Shown here one piece after another: positions 18,476-26,941 of a stretch of 64,000 nucleotides of DNA. The stretch spans positions 2,829,026 to 2,893,025 of the forward strand of contig NZ_CP113797.1 in the NCBI RefSeq assembly GCF_026802175.1, written 5' to 3'. A program made the translations under genes and the position numbers. This DNA is from Thermocoleostomius sinensis A174 (GTDB lineage: Bacteria > Cyanobacteriota > Cyanobacteriia > Elainellales > Elainellaceae). Positions within the stretch are counted from its first letter, which is position 1; every line of letters begins with the position of its first letter. The notes under the pieces were generated by a model. The model saw only the letters and a list, made by a program, of their open reading frames with translations, was not told where the DNA came from and made no database searches.

Positions 18476-20992
18476 ATGTCCGAGGATCATTTTTATCACC
18501 TTGATCAGCTTCACACATCCGATCGCCTCTGGGTAGGAGATAAAGCTTTCTATCTGGGGCTGTTGCAACAAAAGGGATATCCGGTGCTGCCAGGCGTAGT
18601 GGTGTCACCCATATTGCTGCAATTGTTTTTAGAGCAGACTGAGTGGTCGGAGCCGATGTTTGCCGACTTGCCCCATTCTTCGCTCTATGTTGATGTGGAC
18701 AATCCCCGACAGCTTCAGGCAGTGGCACAACAGATCCGTCAAGCGCTGCAAGCGGCAAGTTTTCCAGACCAGTGGGCTGATCAATTACTGGCGCTGATTC
18801 AACCGTGGTCAACATCTGCGGTCATTTTGCGCCCTTCGATCGCTTTGCCGTCGGGGTTTGATCCAACCGTGAGTCTTAAAACGTCCAGCCTGCTAGAAGC
18901 CAAAGTATGTTGGGTTAACAAAACCTCGATCGCTGAGAGTTTAAAGCAAGTGTGGGCTGAGTTGTTTCGCGCTAGAAGCTTGTTGTACTGGCAGCGATTA
19001 CGTATTCAGCTTCAGCACGTGCATTTGGCTGTCCTAATTCAACCGATTCACTCGGCTATTGCGTCCGGTGATGCGCAAATCCATCCTTCTGATCTCAATA
19101 TTCGGGCTGTTTGGGGACTCGGACGGGCATTGGTCAACGGCGAAGTAGCACCCGACTGCTATCACCTTGATCTGCAAACAGGTGAGCAGTCCTATCAAGT
19201 GGCTCATAAAATCTACGCTTACCGCATCCATGCCGATGATGCCATGCCCCTTGATCTGTCGGCAGCGTCCCGCAGCGAGTCTAGTTGCTACTGGATTGAA
19301 CCGATCGAGTCCTCTCAGCAAACGCAGCCAGTTCTATCTCCGGATCATCTGCAACAATTGCTGCTGTTGTCCCAGCGCCTAGCAACCGATTTGGGAACGC
19401 ATTTGCGAATGGAATGGATGCTTGGGCCAGCCGGACCCTCACCGCAACTTTACTTAACTCAGGTGACACCTCATCTAAATCAAGGACGTTGGGAGACACT
19501 TGATCGTTCACCTCAGTTGGGAGAAACGAAGTTAGGAGAAACAAGATTAGAGGTTGAAAAGGTACCGCGTGTTTCCCCTGTAGATCAACCAGTCCAGCCA
19601 GTTGTTTTGCCAATAGCCACCGGATTGGCGGCGGCTCCGGGTCAAGTGGTTGCGCCAGCTTGGGTGAGTCAACAGGCTAGCCTACCCCAACCCATTCCAC
19701 CAGGATCAATTCTGGTTGCTTCGCACATTACGCCCGATTGGTTACCCTTGCTGAAACAGGCAGCAGGAATCATTACGGAACAGGGAGGGATGACCAGTCA
19801 TGCGGCCGTGTTAGCTCGAGAACTGGGATTGCCGGCGATTACGGGAGTCTTGAATGCGACTCAGCAGATTCGGACTGGAGACTGGCTGCACATGGATGGC
19901 GATCGCGGAGAAATCTTACCGATCGCGGAAGTGGTGCAGTCCGATTCCGTCGTGACTGATCCAACCGTGACTGATCCAGCTATGCTCCATCTGCGGTTCC
20001 ATCAACCGTCCCAATTCACCGAGCACTTTCGCCTCAACCAGGTACTAACGGCGGATACGGCATCGATACTCCTTGATTCGTCTATTGCGTCTACACAATT
20101 GTTTGTGTCACTGAGTCAACCTGCGTCGATCGCCAGAGCCGCCAATTTGCCAGTAGATGGGGTGGGGCTGTTGCGATCGGAACTGATGTTGTTGGATGTG
20201 CTACAACAGCATCATCCTACGAGTTGGCTAGAGCCAAACCAGCAAGCTGATCTAATTCAAAGTTTGGCTCAACCGCTTCAAGCCTTTGCCCAAGCCTTTG
20301 CCCCCCGCCCGGTGTTTTATCGATCGGCAGATTTGCGCCCGGATGAATTTAGCCATCTCATAGACCCCGATCGGCCGCCAGAATCAAATCCAGCCTTAGG
20401 ACTACGAGGCAGTTTGCGCTATCAAACTGAACCCGGCTTGTTTGATATTGAATTAGCCGCGCTTCGGCAGGTGCAACAGCAAGGTTACACTAACCTGCAC
20501 CTAATTCTGCCATTTGTCCGCACAGTAGAGGAATTTACATTTTGTCGTCAGCGGGTTGAGCAAGCTGGACTGAGGCAAAATCCCCATTTCCAGTTATGGA
20601 TCATGGCAGAAGTGCCCTCGGTGCTGTTACTGTTGCCAGATTACATTGCCGCTGGCGTTGAGGGAGTGGCAATCGGCAGCAACGATTTAACTCAACTGTT
20701 GTTAGGAGTCGATCGCAACCAACCTCAGCTTGCTTCGGCTTTCAATCAGCGGCACCCTGCCGTTTTACGAGCTATGCATCAGATCATTCAAACGGCAAAA
20801 CAAGCAGGCATTCCCTGTTCGGTCTGTGGGCAAGCTCCGACACAATATCCAGAAATTATTAATTTATTGGTGCGTTGGGGCGTGACTGCGATCTCGGTTG
20901 ATTTGAACGAGGTAGCGGCTACCCGCGAGGCTATTGTGCGGGCAGAGCAACGCTTGTTACTAGAGATGGCACGACAGCGACTCAATTCATAG
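18476..20992 (+). CDS. PEP synthase / PEP-utilising enzyme with divergent ATP-binding domain
   Basis: 838 residues from ATG 18476 (TTG at 18467 is an alternative). Layout follows pyruvate, water dikinase: an N-terminal nucleotide domain (about 1-320), a swivelling phosphohistidine domain with GGMTSHAAVLARELGLPAIT (His is the phospho-acceptor) and a C-terminal TIM barrel with GVGLLRSEL, RSADLRPDEF, ALGLRGSLRY, MAEVPS, GSNDLTQLLLGVDRN and the catalytic CSVCGQAP. The barrel and His domain look competent. The N-domain keeps the early Lys (VGDKAF) and WGLGRALVNGEVAPD, but where PpsA has SSATAEDLP and SG-x-FT this protein has RPSIALPSGFDP and ASGDAQ. It may be a gluconeogenic PEP synthase that has diverged, or an enzyme with another phosphoryl donor. 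Confidence 0.8.
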   Translation: MSEDHFYHLDQLHTSDRLWVGDKAFYLGLLQQKGYPVLPGVVVSPILLQLFLEQTEWSEPMFADLPHSSLYVDVDNPRQLQAVAQQIRQALQAASFPDQWADQLLALIQPWSTSAVILRPSIALPSGFDPTVSLKTSSLLEAKVCWVNKTSIAESLKQVWAELFRARSLLYWQRLRIQLQHVHLAVLIQPIHSAIASGDAQIHPSDLNIRAVWGLGRALVNGEVAPDCYHLDLQTGEQSYQVAHKIYAYRIHADDAMPLDLSAASRSESSCYWIEPIESSQQTQPVLSPDHLQQLLLLSQRLATDLGTHLRMEWMLGPAGPSPQLYLTQVTPHLNQGRWETLDRSPQLGETKLGETRLEVEKVPRVSPVDQPVQPVVLPIATGLAAAPGQVVAPAWVSQQASLPQPIPPGSILVASHITPDWLPLLKQAAGIITEQGGMTSHAAVLARELGLPAITGVLNATQQIRTGDWLHMDGDRGEILPIAEVVQSDSVVTDPTVTDPAMLHLRFHQPSQFTEHFRLNQVLTADTASILLDSSIASTQLFVSLSQPASIARAANLPVDGVGLLRSELMLLDVLQQHHPTSWLEPNQQADLIQSLAQPLQAFAQAFAPRPVFYRSADLRPDEFSHLIDPDRPPESNPALGLRGSLRYQTEPGLFDIELAALRQVQQQGYTNLHLILPFVRTVEEFTFCRQRVEQAGLRQNPHFQLWIMAEVPSVLLLLPDYIAAGVEGVAIGSNDLTQLLLGVDRNQPQLASAFNQRHPAVLRAMHQIIQTAKQAGIPCSVCGQAPTQYPEIINLLVRWGVTAISVDLNEVAATREAIVRAEQRLLLEMARQRLNS

Positions 20993-21142
20993 GTGTTGTT
21001 GCATTAGCGGGAGGGGAAGGGGGAATAGGGGGTAGGAAGTAGGGAACAGCAACGCCATGAGCGACTTTGTTTCGACTTTGTTTACTTACCTATTAGCCAT
21101 TCTCAAAAACCAAGAACCCTAACCTAGCTCGCAACCTGACTG

Positions 21143-23665
21143 TCACACAATAATCTGCCACAGCAGTATGGTAAACCCGATCGTCCCTAGGTGTTGAGGC
21201 AGCAGGTGAAAAATTGACTGACGAGCAATGTTTTGAGTTAACACAACACTTAGTAAGGTGGCGACAATTAGCGTGGTTCCCTGTAGAAAGGAAATGACAG
21301 CCGGATCAGCAACGATCACTGGAGCCGAGATGCCGCTGAATCCGAAGGTGGCCAGCGTGACAGGGAGGATGCGTCCGGCTTCAGTCAAACCCAGGCGTAA
21401 ATAGTGCGCTAGGGTACTACCCAACACCAGGGGCAAATAGCCGTAGGCCAGTTCAATGAACGATCGAGGTTTTAAAGCGCGATTGATCAGACGAATGACA
21501 CCGTAGATACCGAGCGCTATCACTCCCGGAATTGCCAATGCTGCGATCGAGACTGCCGCATGAGTTACGAAATTGTCCAGATCAATCGTCCAGGGCAGTC
21601 GATCGCCAATTTCCGGCAAGCGATGCAAAAATACACCGCCAAATAGTAAAAAGAGAAGCGCCACTTCATGATGAGTGGGGTTGTGGGTTGTCCACAGTTC
21701 AATGCCGGGAGGTCGCAAGTTCAGTTCTACCGATCGATGGGGGCAAGCTTTCAGGCAGGTCATGCACAAAACGCAATCACGATTATCTTGCAGTTGTGCT
21801 GGATGGGAATAGATGGGACAACCTCCGGTTGCCATGCCTTCGCCTTTTTGTGGCCCGCCTTTATAACATTGATAGGTGGTGCAGGTGGCCGCACAGATAC
21901 CTTGCTGGGCCCGTAGTTCAATCATCGACAGTTTGGCATACAGCCCATTCATGCCACCGATCGGACACAGATAGCGACACCAAAACCGTCGCTCAAAAAT
22001 TAGGGAGCAGACGATCGCACCCGCTGTAATTAGTAACAATAGCCAGCTAGACAAATAAGCCGTATTGGGCAAATCCCACAGTTCTTCCCACAGAAAAATC
22101 AGGGCAAACAGCGTAAACAAAAACCAGCCCCCCCATTTTTCGGCACGTTGGCGCGGCCAGGATTGCAGTTGTCGGGGAAATACCTTCAGCGATAAGGTTT
22201 GCACCAGTTCTCCGTAGATCATAAACGGACAAACTGCACACCAAACCCGTCCCACAAACGGAAAGGCAATCAGCACGACGGGCCACCACCAGGCCCAAAA
22301 TAAATTCAACCCCACATTGGCATCGCGGGTTTGCGGCCCAACAAATAAAATGGTGACAATTGCTGCAAAGGCAGTCAGCGTGAACCCATAGTTGATTCGA
22401 TCGGGCCACCAAGGGCTACGCAAAAATTGTCGCAGTTTGGGATAGGCATTCAGCAGATTCAGGCGATAGCGCTTGGCCTTAGGACTGGTAGACCAAAACA
22501 CCTCTTCGGTCAGGACAGATGCGCCATTGGACTGGACGATCGCCCGCTCTACCATACTTTCCAATTCAGATAAATTGCCTGGAAAGTCATAGCTTTGCAA
22601 TCGGCGAATGGCTTCGGGAGCGACGTGCGGCTGCGGTAGTCCCTTCGATCGACAATATAAGCTGATGTAATACTTGACTTGGGCGGCTATGTCGGCTTTT
22701 GTGACCCGCAACGGTGGCACTTTAATTAGGTGCCCCACCCGTTTTTGGCTTTCGGGCATGGTGCGCTCAGCGGTCATGATGATGCGAGCCTCCGATCGAC
22801 GGGGCTGTGGCTCGGCAGCCCCTTCTCGCTTAGCGGGCACATACTCCCCGGTATCTAATAAATGCAGTAGCTTTTTTCGTACCTCGATTGGCAAATCCTG
22901 AGCATTGTTGAGCATCAGCGTCCCGCGTCCAACCCACTCCAACAATCCCGGTTTGCCGCCCGATCGCCCAAATAGTTCAGCCCCGTTCGGTTGCAGCGTA
23001 TCGCAGTTAATCTTAATTAAGGGTTGCTGACGATCACTAGAACCAAAGTGAATCAGCGCCGCAATATTATCTTTTCCCAGCCCTGGTTCACCAAAAATTA
23101 GCACGGGCTGTCGATCTTGGGATGCTTTTTTAATCGCCTGCCGCAGTCGTACAGCATAGCGACTGGTTCCCACAACCCCCTGCTTGACCTTAGGGACAAG
23201 GTACGGTCGCAAAGCCATCTGCCGTTCTTGCTCAAAGGCGAGTTGAGCCGCGACTTGATCGAGTTCAGCCGCTAATTGCCGCGAGAAAGTGCGATTAATT
23301 TCGGGAAACTGCTCCACTAACTTCAAGAAAGCCTGACGGGGCAAGCTCCACAGTTCACAATCGCTGAGCGTAATAGCCGTTTGCTCGGCCGGTTGGTCTA
23401 GCAGGAGTTCCTTCAAATGCAACACCGATCCTGGCAATAGGCTGCTCGCTCCCTTGGCAAGGCTATCAGAACTAGTGTGATAAACCTCCAACCGTCCCGA
23501 TCTAAGCAGGTAGAGAGCTGGCGGCAGCATGTCTTCCAGTACCAATCGCCGATTTGCGGGAATCTGTTCAATTTGAATCTGCTCAACGATCGCCCTTAAC
23601 ACCGGTTCTGAAAGCACCCCCAGCGGTGTGTGTTGCTGCAACCATTGCACGCGATCGTCTGGCAT
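21143..23665 (-). CDS. Fusion: cyclic-nucleotide-binding domain + catalytically degenerate NtrC-like AAA+ + NapH/NosR-like 4Fe-4S membrane domain
   Basis: 840 residues from ATG 23665, chosen because AAGGTGGTG lies just upstream; the frame is open to 23788. Residues about 14-150 are a cNMP-binding beta-roll. About 160-390 resemble the central domain of sigma-54 activators: Walker A GEPGLGKDN at 192-200 is kept, but Walker B reads LMLNNA instead of LFLDEI, the GAFTGA loop is missing, the sensor-II GNxREL is GNLSEL, and no DNA-binding helix-turn-helix follows. From about 425 come membrane segments with CAVCP (476-480), CRYLCP (563-568), a Cys-rich stretch, and a 4Fe-4S motif CVLCMTCLKACP (631-642), then four or more C-terminal membrane segments. 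This suggests a membrane electron-transfer protein with a regulatory head. Cyanobacteria lack sigma-54, so it is unlikely to be a transcription activator. It follows hemA on the same strand. Confidence 0.85.
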   Translation of the reverse strand: MPDDRVQWLQQHTPLGVLSEPVLRAIVEQIQIEQIPANRRLVLEDMLPPALYLLRSGRLEVYHTSSDSLAKGASSLLPGSVLHLKELLLDQPAEQTAITLSDCELWSLPRQAFLKLVEQFPEINRTFSRQLAAELDQVAAQLAFEQERQMALRPYLVPKVKQGVVGTSRYAVRLRQAIKKASQDRQPVLIFGEPGLGKDNIAALIHFGSSDRQQPLIKINCDTLQPNGAELFGRSGGKPGLLEWVGRGTLMLNNAQDLPIEVRKKLLHLLDTGEYVPAKREGAAEPQPRRSEARIIMTAERTMPESQKRVGHLIKVPPLRVTKADIAAQVKYYISLYCRSKGLPQPHVAPEAIRRLQSYDFPGNLSELESMVERAIVQSNGASVLTEEVFWSTSPKAKRYRLNLLNAYPKLRQFLRSPWWPDRINYGFTLTAFAAIVTILFVGPQTRDANVGLNLFWAWWWPVVLIAFPFVGRVWCAVCPFMIYGELVQTLSLKVFPRQLQSWPRQRAEKWGGWFLFTLFALIFLWEELWDLPNTAYLSSWLLLLITAGAIVCSLIFERRFWCRYLCPIGGMNGLYAKLSMIELRAQQGICAATCTTYQCYKGGPQKGEGMATGGCPIYSHPAQLQDNRDCVLCMTCLKACPHRSVELNLRPPGIELWTTHNPTHHEVALLFLLFGGVFLHRLPEIGDRLPWTIDLDNFVTHAAVSIAALAIPGVIALGIYGVIRLINRALKPRSFIELAYGYLPLVLGSTLAHYLRLGLTEAGRILPVTLATFGFSGISAPVIVADPAVISFLQGTTLIVATLLSVVLTQNIARQSIFHLLPQHLGTIGFTILLWQIIV

Positions 23666-23788
23666 AGATATCACCACCTTATAGGGAAAGGCGAAAACAG
23701 GCTCTAGTCCCTTTACCCGCAGTTGTACCGATGTCTGAAGGGGGTGCGGGGAACCCCCCGATTCAACCATTACCCCTATCCTAGCCAA

Positions 23789-25075
23789 CTAAACCGTTCG
23801 TTCGGCCGCTTCAAGATTAAACAATAAGCGCAACGTTTGCATGGCATGGCGTCGAGCTTCAATGTCCTGCTGCGCTCGCAACTGCACCATTGGATCGTGA
23901 AGAATTTTGTTCACGATACCGCGAGTCAACGCTTCGATCACATCTTTGTGCTTTTCACCAAACTCTGTCCCTAACCGAGACAATGCTTTTTCCAATTCCT
24001 GCTCACGAATAGCTTCCACTTTATCGCGGAGGCAACTAATGGTAGACACTGTTTCCAACGATCGCCACCACAGATCAAACGCTTCTACTTCTTCGTCCAA
24101 AATGCCTTCGGCTTCCAGGGCCATTTGGCGACGGCTTTCCTGATTTTGTGCCACCACCGCTTTCAAATCATCCACGTTGAACACATGCACATTGGGCAAC
24201 TCATTGACATCCGCATGGACATTCCGCGGTACCGAAATATCAAACAGTTTCAACGATTGTCCAGGGGCTAAGATTGCTTCTAATTTAGCCCGATCGAGCA
24301 GCGGTTCCGTGGCAGCCGTAGCCGTGAAGACCAGATCTGACTCCAGAATCACCTGCGTCAGGTCAGCCATTAAGTGTAATTGCAGGTTTACTTCTTTGAA
24401 TTGCTGTGCCAGTTCCCGGGCACTATTCAGCGATCGATTAATAATACAGATGTGCGTGGCTCCTTTGGACAACAGATGTTGCACCACCAACCGTGCCATT
24501 TTGCCGGCTCCCAGCAATGCAATGCGACACGTTGCCAAATTTTCGACCTTGAGTTGAGCTAGTTCTACCGCCGCAGAGCTAATCGAAACGGCCCCCGTCC
24601 CAATGCTCGTTTCAGTGCGCACCCGCTTGCCCGCTGTAATTGCCTGGTTAAATAAGCGATTGAGAATCCGTCCAATGCCGTTGTATTGCTGTCCAACCTT
24701 GTGAGTATGCTTCACCTGTGCCAAAATCTGCCCCTCACCCAGCACCAAGCTATCTAAGCCGGATGCCACCCGCATGAGGTGCATCACAGCATCCTGATGG
24801 AGCAGGATGAATAAATAGGGGCGCAATTGTTGAACGGGCACCTTTCCATGTTCTGCCAAAAACTGAGTGACTTCACGAACCCCCTGTTCTGTTTCGCTGA
24901 CCACCACATACACTTCTAACCGATTGCACGTGCTTAAAATGGTTGCTTCTTCAATATGTGGATAGCTGCGAAGATGAGCGATCGCGGCTTCCATTTGAGG
25001 TGTAGGAATGCTAAGTTTTTCTCGCACGTCAACTGGAGCGGTCTTGTGGCTCAAACCCACGACAATGATGTTCAT
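23789..25075 (-). CDS. hemA: Glutamyl-tRNA reductase
   Basis: Reduces glutamyl-tRNA to glutamate-1-semialdehyde, the first committed step of tetrapyrrole (chlorophyll, haem, bilin) synthesis. From ATG 25075, preceded by GGGAGGAAGG, the product has 428 residues. [20 protein letters not shown] opens the catalytic domain, Cys50 in [10 protein letters not shown] is the nucleophile that forms the thioester, and GAGKMARLV is the NADPH loop; a helical dimerisation domain closes the protein. The next gene on the strand, the cNMP/AAA/Fe-S fusion, begins 123 bases after its stop. Confidence 0.97.
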   Translation of the reverse strand: MNIIVVGLSHKTAPVDVREKLSIPTPQMEAAIAHLRSYPHIEEATILSTCNRLEVYVVVSETEQGVREVTQFLAEHGKVPVQQLRPYLFILLHQDAVMHLMRVASGLDSLVLGEGQILAQVKHTHKVGQQYNGIGRILNRLFNQAITAGKRVRTETSIGTGAVSISSAAVELAQLKVENLATCRIALLGAGKMARLVVQHLLSKGATHICIINRSLNSARELAQQFKEVNLQLHLMADLTQVILESDLVFTATAATEPLLDRAKLEAILAPGQSLKLFDISVPRNVHADVNELPNVHVFNVDDLKAVVAQNQESRRQMALEAEGILDEEVEAFDLWWRSLETVSTISCLRDKVEAIREQELEKALSRLGTEFGEKHKDVIEALTRGIVNKILHDPMVQLRAQQDIEARRHAMQTLRLLFNLEAAERTV

Positions 25076-25577
25076 CCTTCCTCCCAAAGCATTTTTTACC
25101 AGCACAAATGTCACATTAAGTTGCTAGACAACTGCTAGCGTTGAACCATTTATTGAGCTAAAAATCACCAAGATGTCACAATTATTTGCACCGTTTCAAT
25201 CAATCAGTAAGTAACGGCTCTACTTCTTGATCGATCATTGAAAAGTTTATCAACTGATTGCAACCTTCAGCGCAGGCGGTATTGTTGTCTCAACGGGATT
25301 TGGCCGTAAATTTTTGTAAATCACAGTGGATCTTTAAGATAGCGTAGAAACAAAAATAGAGGCATTCACCAAAATGCCTCTACTGCATCAAACCTAAAGT
25401 GACAGAATACAGGGTTTGCTAATCTCTTGCCACCTCAGATGCTTGAATCTGGCTTTGCTTTGCACAAGGCTGCTCTGTCAGGATGGATTGTAGCGTGGTT
25501 TAAACTGTCAGCGATCGATGACAACCTACGAAAGTAGTGACTGATAGCCCTTCGATAACGCTGAAGAGCCGTTGTCC
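25076..25577. other. Intergenic region upstream of hemA and downstream of glpX
   Basis: 502 bases. The hemA-proximal part (25140-25330) is AT-rich and should hold the hemA promoter, though no convincing -35/-10 pair was fixed. A glpX terminator sits at 25346-25382. Bases 25383-25577 are read through by glpX transcripts and contain no gene I can support. Confidence 0.6.
25346..25382 (-). terminator. Rho-independent terminator of glpX
   Basis: A perfect 10-bp inverted repeat (TAGAGGCATT at 25357-25366 and its complement at 25373-25382) with a 6-base loop. Read on the minus strand the hairpin is followed by a U-rich run (TTTTTGTTT, 25356-25348). It lies about 200 bases past the glpX stop codon. 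Confidence 0.85.
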
Positions 25578-26621
25578 TTAGCGCAACTGAATGTAGTTGG
25601 GGTGATCGCTGAACATGTGAATGGTATCGACAAATCGAGCCGTATTGGACTGGTTGGAGATGACCAAGCTCTGAGTTCGTGCACCGCCTTTGAAGAAGCG
25701 CACACCTTCCATCAGGGTTCCTGATGTAATGCCGCACGCAGCAAATAGCACTGTTTGTCCAGATGCAAGTTCTTCTGTTTCATACACCTTGTCAGGATCG
25801 GTGATGTTCATCTCTTTCAAGCGAGCGATGTTTTCTTCCTTGGTTTTATTAGCCCATTCTTTCGTCATCACCACGGCTGGATCAGCAACCAGTTGTCCCT
25901 GAAAGTGACCACCCAAACAGCGCAGGGCGGCGGCTGAAATCACACCTTCGGGTGCTGCGCCGATACCCATCAGTGCATGGGTGTTAGTTCCAGCAAAGGC
26001 ACAGGAAATCGCGGCTGATACGTCACCGTCGGTAATCAAGCGCACTCTGGCTCCGGCCTCTCGGATTTCTTTGATCAGGTCATCGTGGCGATCGCGCTTC
26101 ATCACTACTACCACCAGTTCATCGATCGAGCGATCTAGGCACTCAGCCAAAATCTTCAGGTTTTCCGTGGCGCTCTTGCGAATATCGACCTTACCCTTGG
26201 CGGCTGGGGGGGCTGCCAGCTTGCGCATGTAGAAGTCTGGCGCGTTGAACAAACCGCCTTTTTCCGAAATGGCCAATACTGCCATCGACCCCGGTTGCCC
26301 ATAGGCGCAGAGGTTGGTACCTTCGCAGGGGTCAACAGCGATGTCAATTTCAATTAGCTCATCCGGGTTACAGTAATTTTTGGCATCAGGGCGGGTACAA
26401 ATGCCCACTTCCTCACCAATGTAGAGCATAGGAGCTTCGTCGCGTTCGCCCTCACCAATCACAATGCGACCGCGCATGTAAATCTTATTCATCCGTTCCC
26501 GCATGGCTTCCACGGCCACCCGGTCTGCTTCGTTCTTGTCACCTTTGCCCATCAAGCGAGCCGATGCGATCGCTGCTTGCTCAACGACTTCAATAATTTC
26601 TAAACCGAGTGTTGATTCCAC
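25578..26621 (-). CDS. glpX: Bifunctional class II fructose-1,6/sedoheptulose-1,7-bisphosphatase
   Basis: Calvin-cycle phosphatase acting on both fructose 1,6- and sedoheptulose 1,7-bisphosphate in cyanobacteria. The 347-residue product starts [20 protein letters not shown] and contains [31 protein letters not shown] (metal/substrate site), [20 protein letters not shown] and [18 protein letters not shown], all hallmarks of the GlpX family in its cyanobacterial form. The ATG at 26621 is the only sensible start. A 14-bp tandem duplication lies just upstream in the leader. Confidence 0.97.
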   Translation of the reverse strand: MESTLGLEIIEVVEQAAIASARLMGKGDKNEADRVAVEAMRERMNKIYMRGRIVIGEGERDEAPMLYIGEEVGICTRPDAKNYCNPDELIEIDIAVDPCEGTNLCAYGQPGSMAVLAISEKGGLFNAPDFYMRKLAAPPAAKGKVDIRKSATENLKILAECLDRSIDELVVVVMKRDRHDDLIKEIREAGARVRLITDGDVSAAISCAFAGTNTHALMGIGAAPEGVISAAALRCLGGHFQGQLVADPAVVMTKEWANKTKEENIARLKEMNITDPDKVYETEELASGQTVLFAACGITSGTLMEGVRFFKGGARTQSLVISNQSNTARFVDTIHMFSDHPNYIQLR

Positions 26622-26941
26622 CGGATAAACCCTCCCGACTGCTGTGTTAAGTCAGATGTGTTAAGTCAGATACTCAGTCAAAAGTCTACCAGACTGGGGA
26701 TCACTGGGGAATGGGAAAACTGGGATTCAGCCATGAGACAAGATGACTTTCGAGGTCAAGTCATTGACTCCAATATGAGCGATTTGCTCTAGGAATTCCA
26801 TAAAGAGAGCGACGTTCGCTCATCGACCAAATGTCATATGGGCCAGTTTTTTCTCGCAATGAATCGACAGATTGAGTGACAGAACTTAAGATCTGGAAAG
26901 TTTGGTTTTTTGGTCTGTCCACCTCTACCCATTCTTAGCTT
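26622..26941. other. Intergenic region between divergent glpX and kinase genes, with a 14-bp tandem duplication
   Basis: 320 bases that must hold both promoters. TGTGTTAAGTCAGA is repeated without mismatch at 26643-26656 and 26657-26670, in the glpX leader. A partial third copy of the same word pattern (TACTCAGTCA) follows. No firm -35/-10 or regulator site was identified. Confidence 0.6.

Noticed and set aside
21143-23665. Annotation of the fusion protein as a sigma-54-dependent activator
   Set aside because: No GAFTGA loop, no Walker B acid pair, no DNA-binding domain, and cyanobacteria lack sigma-54.
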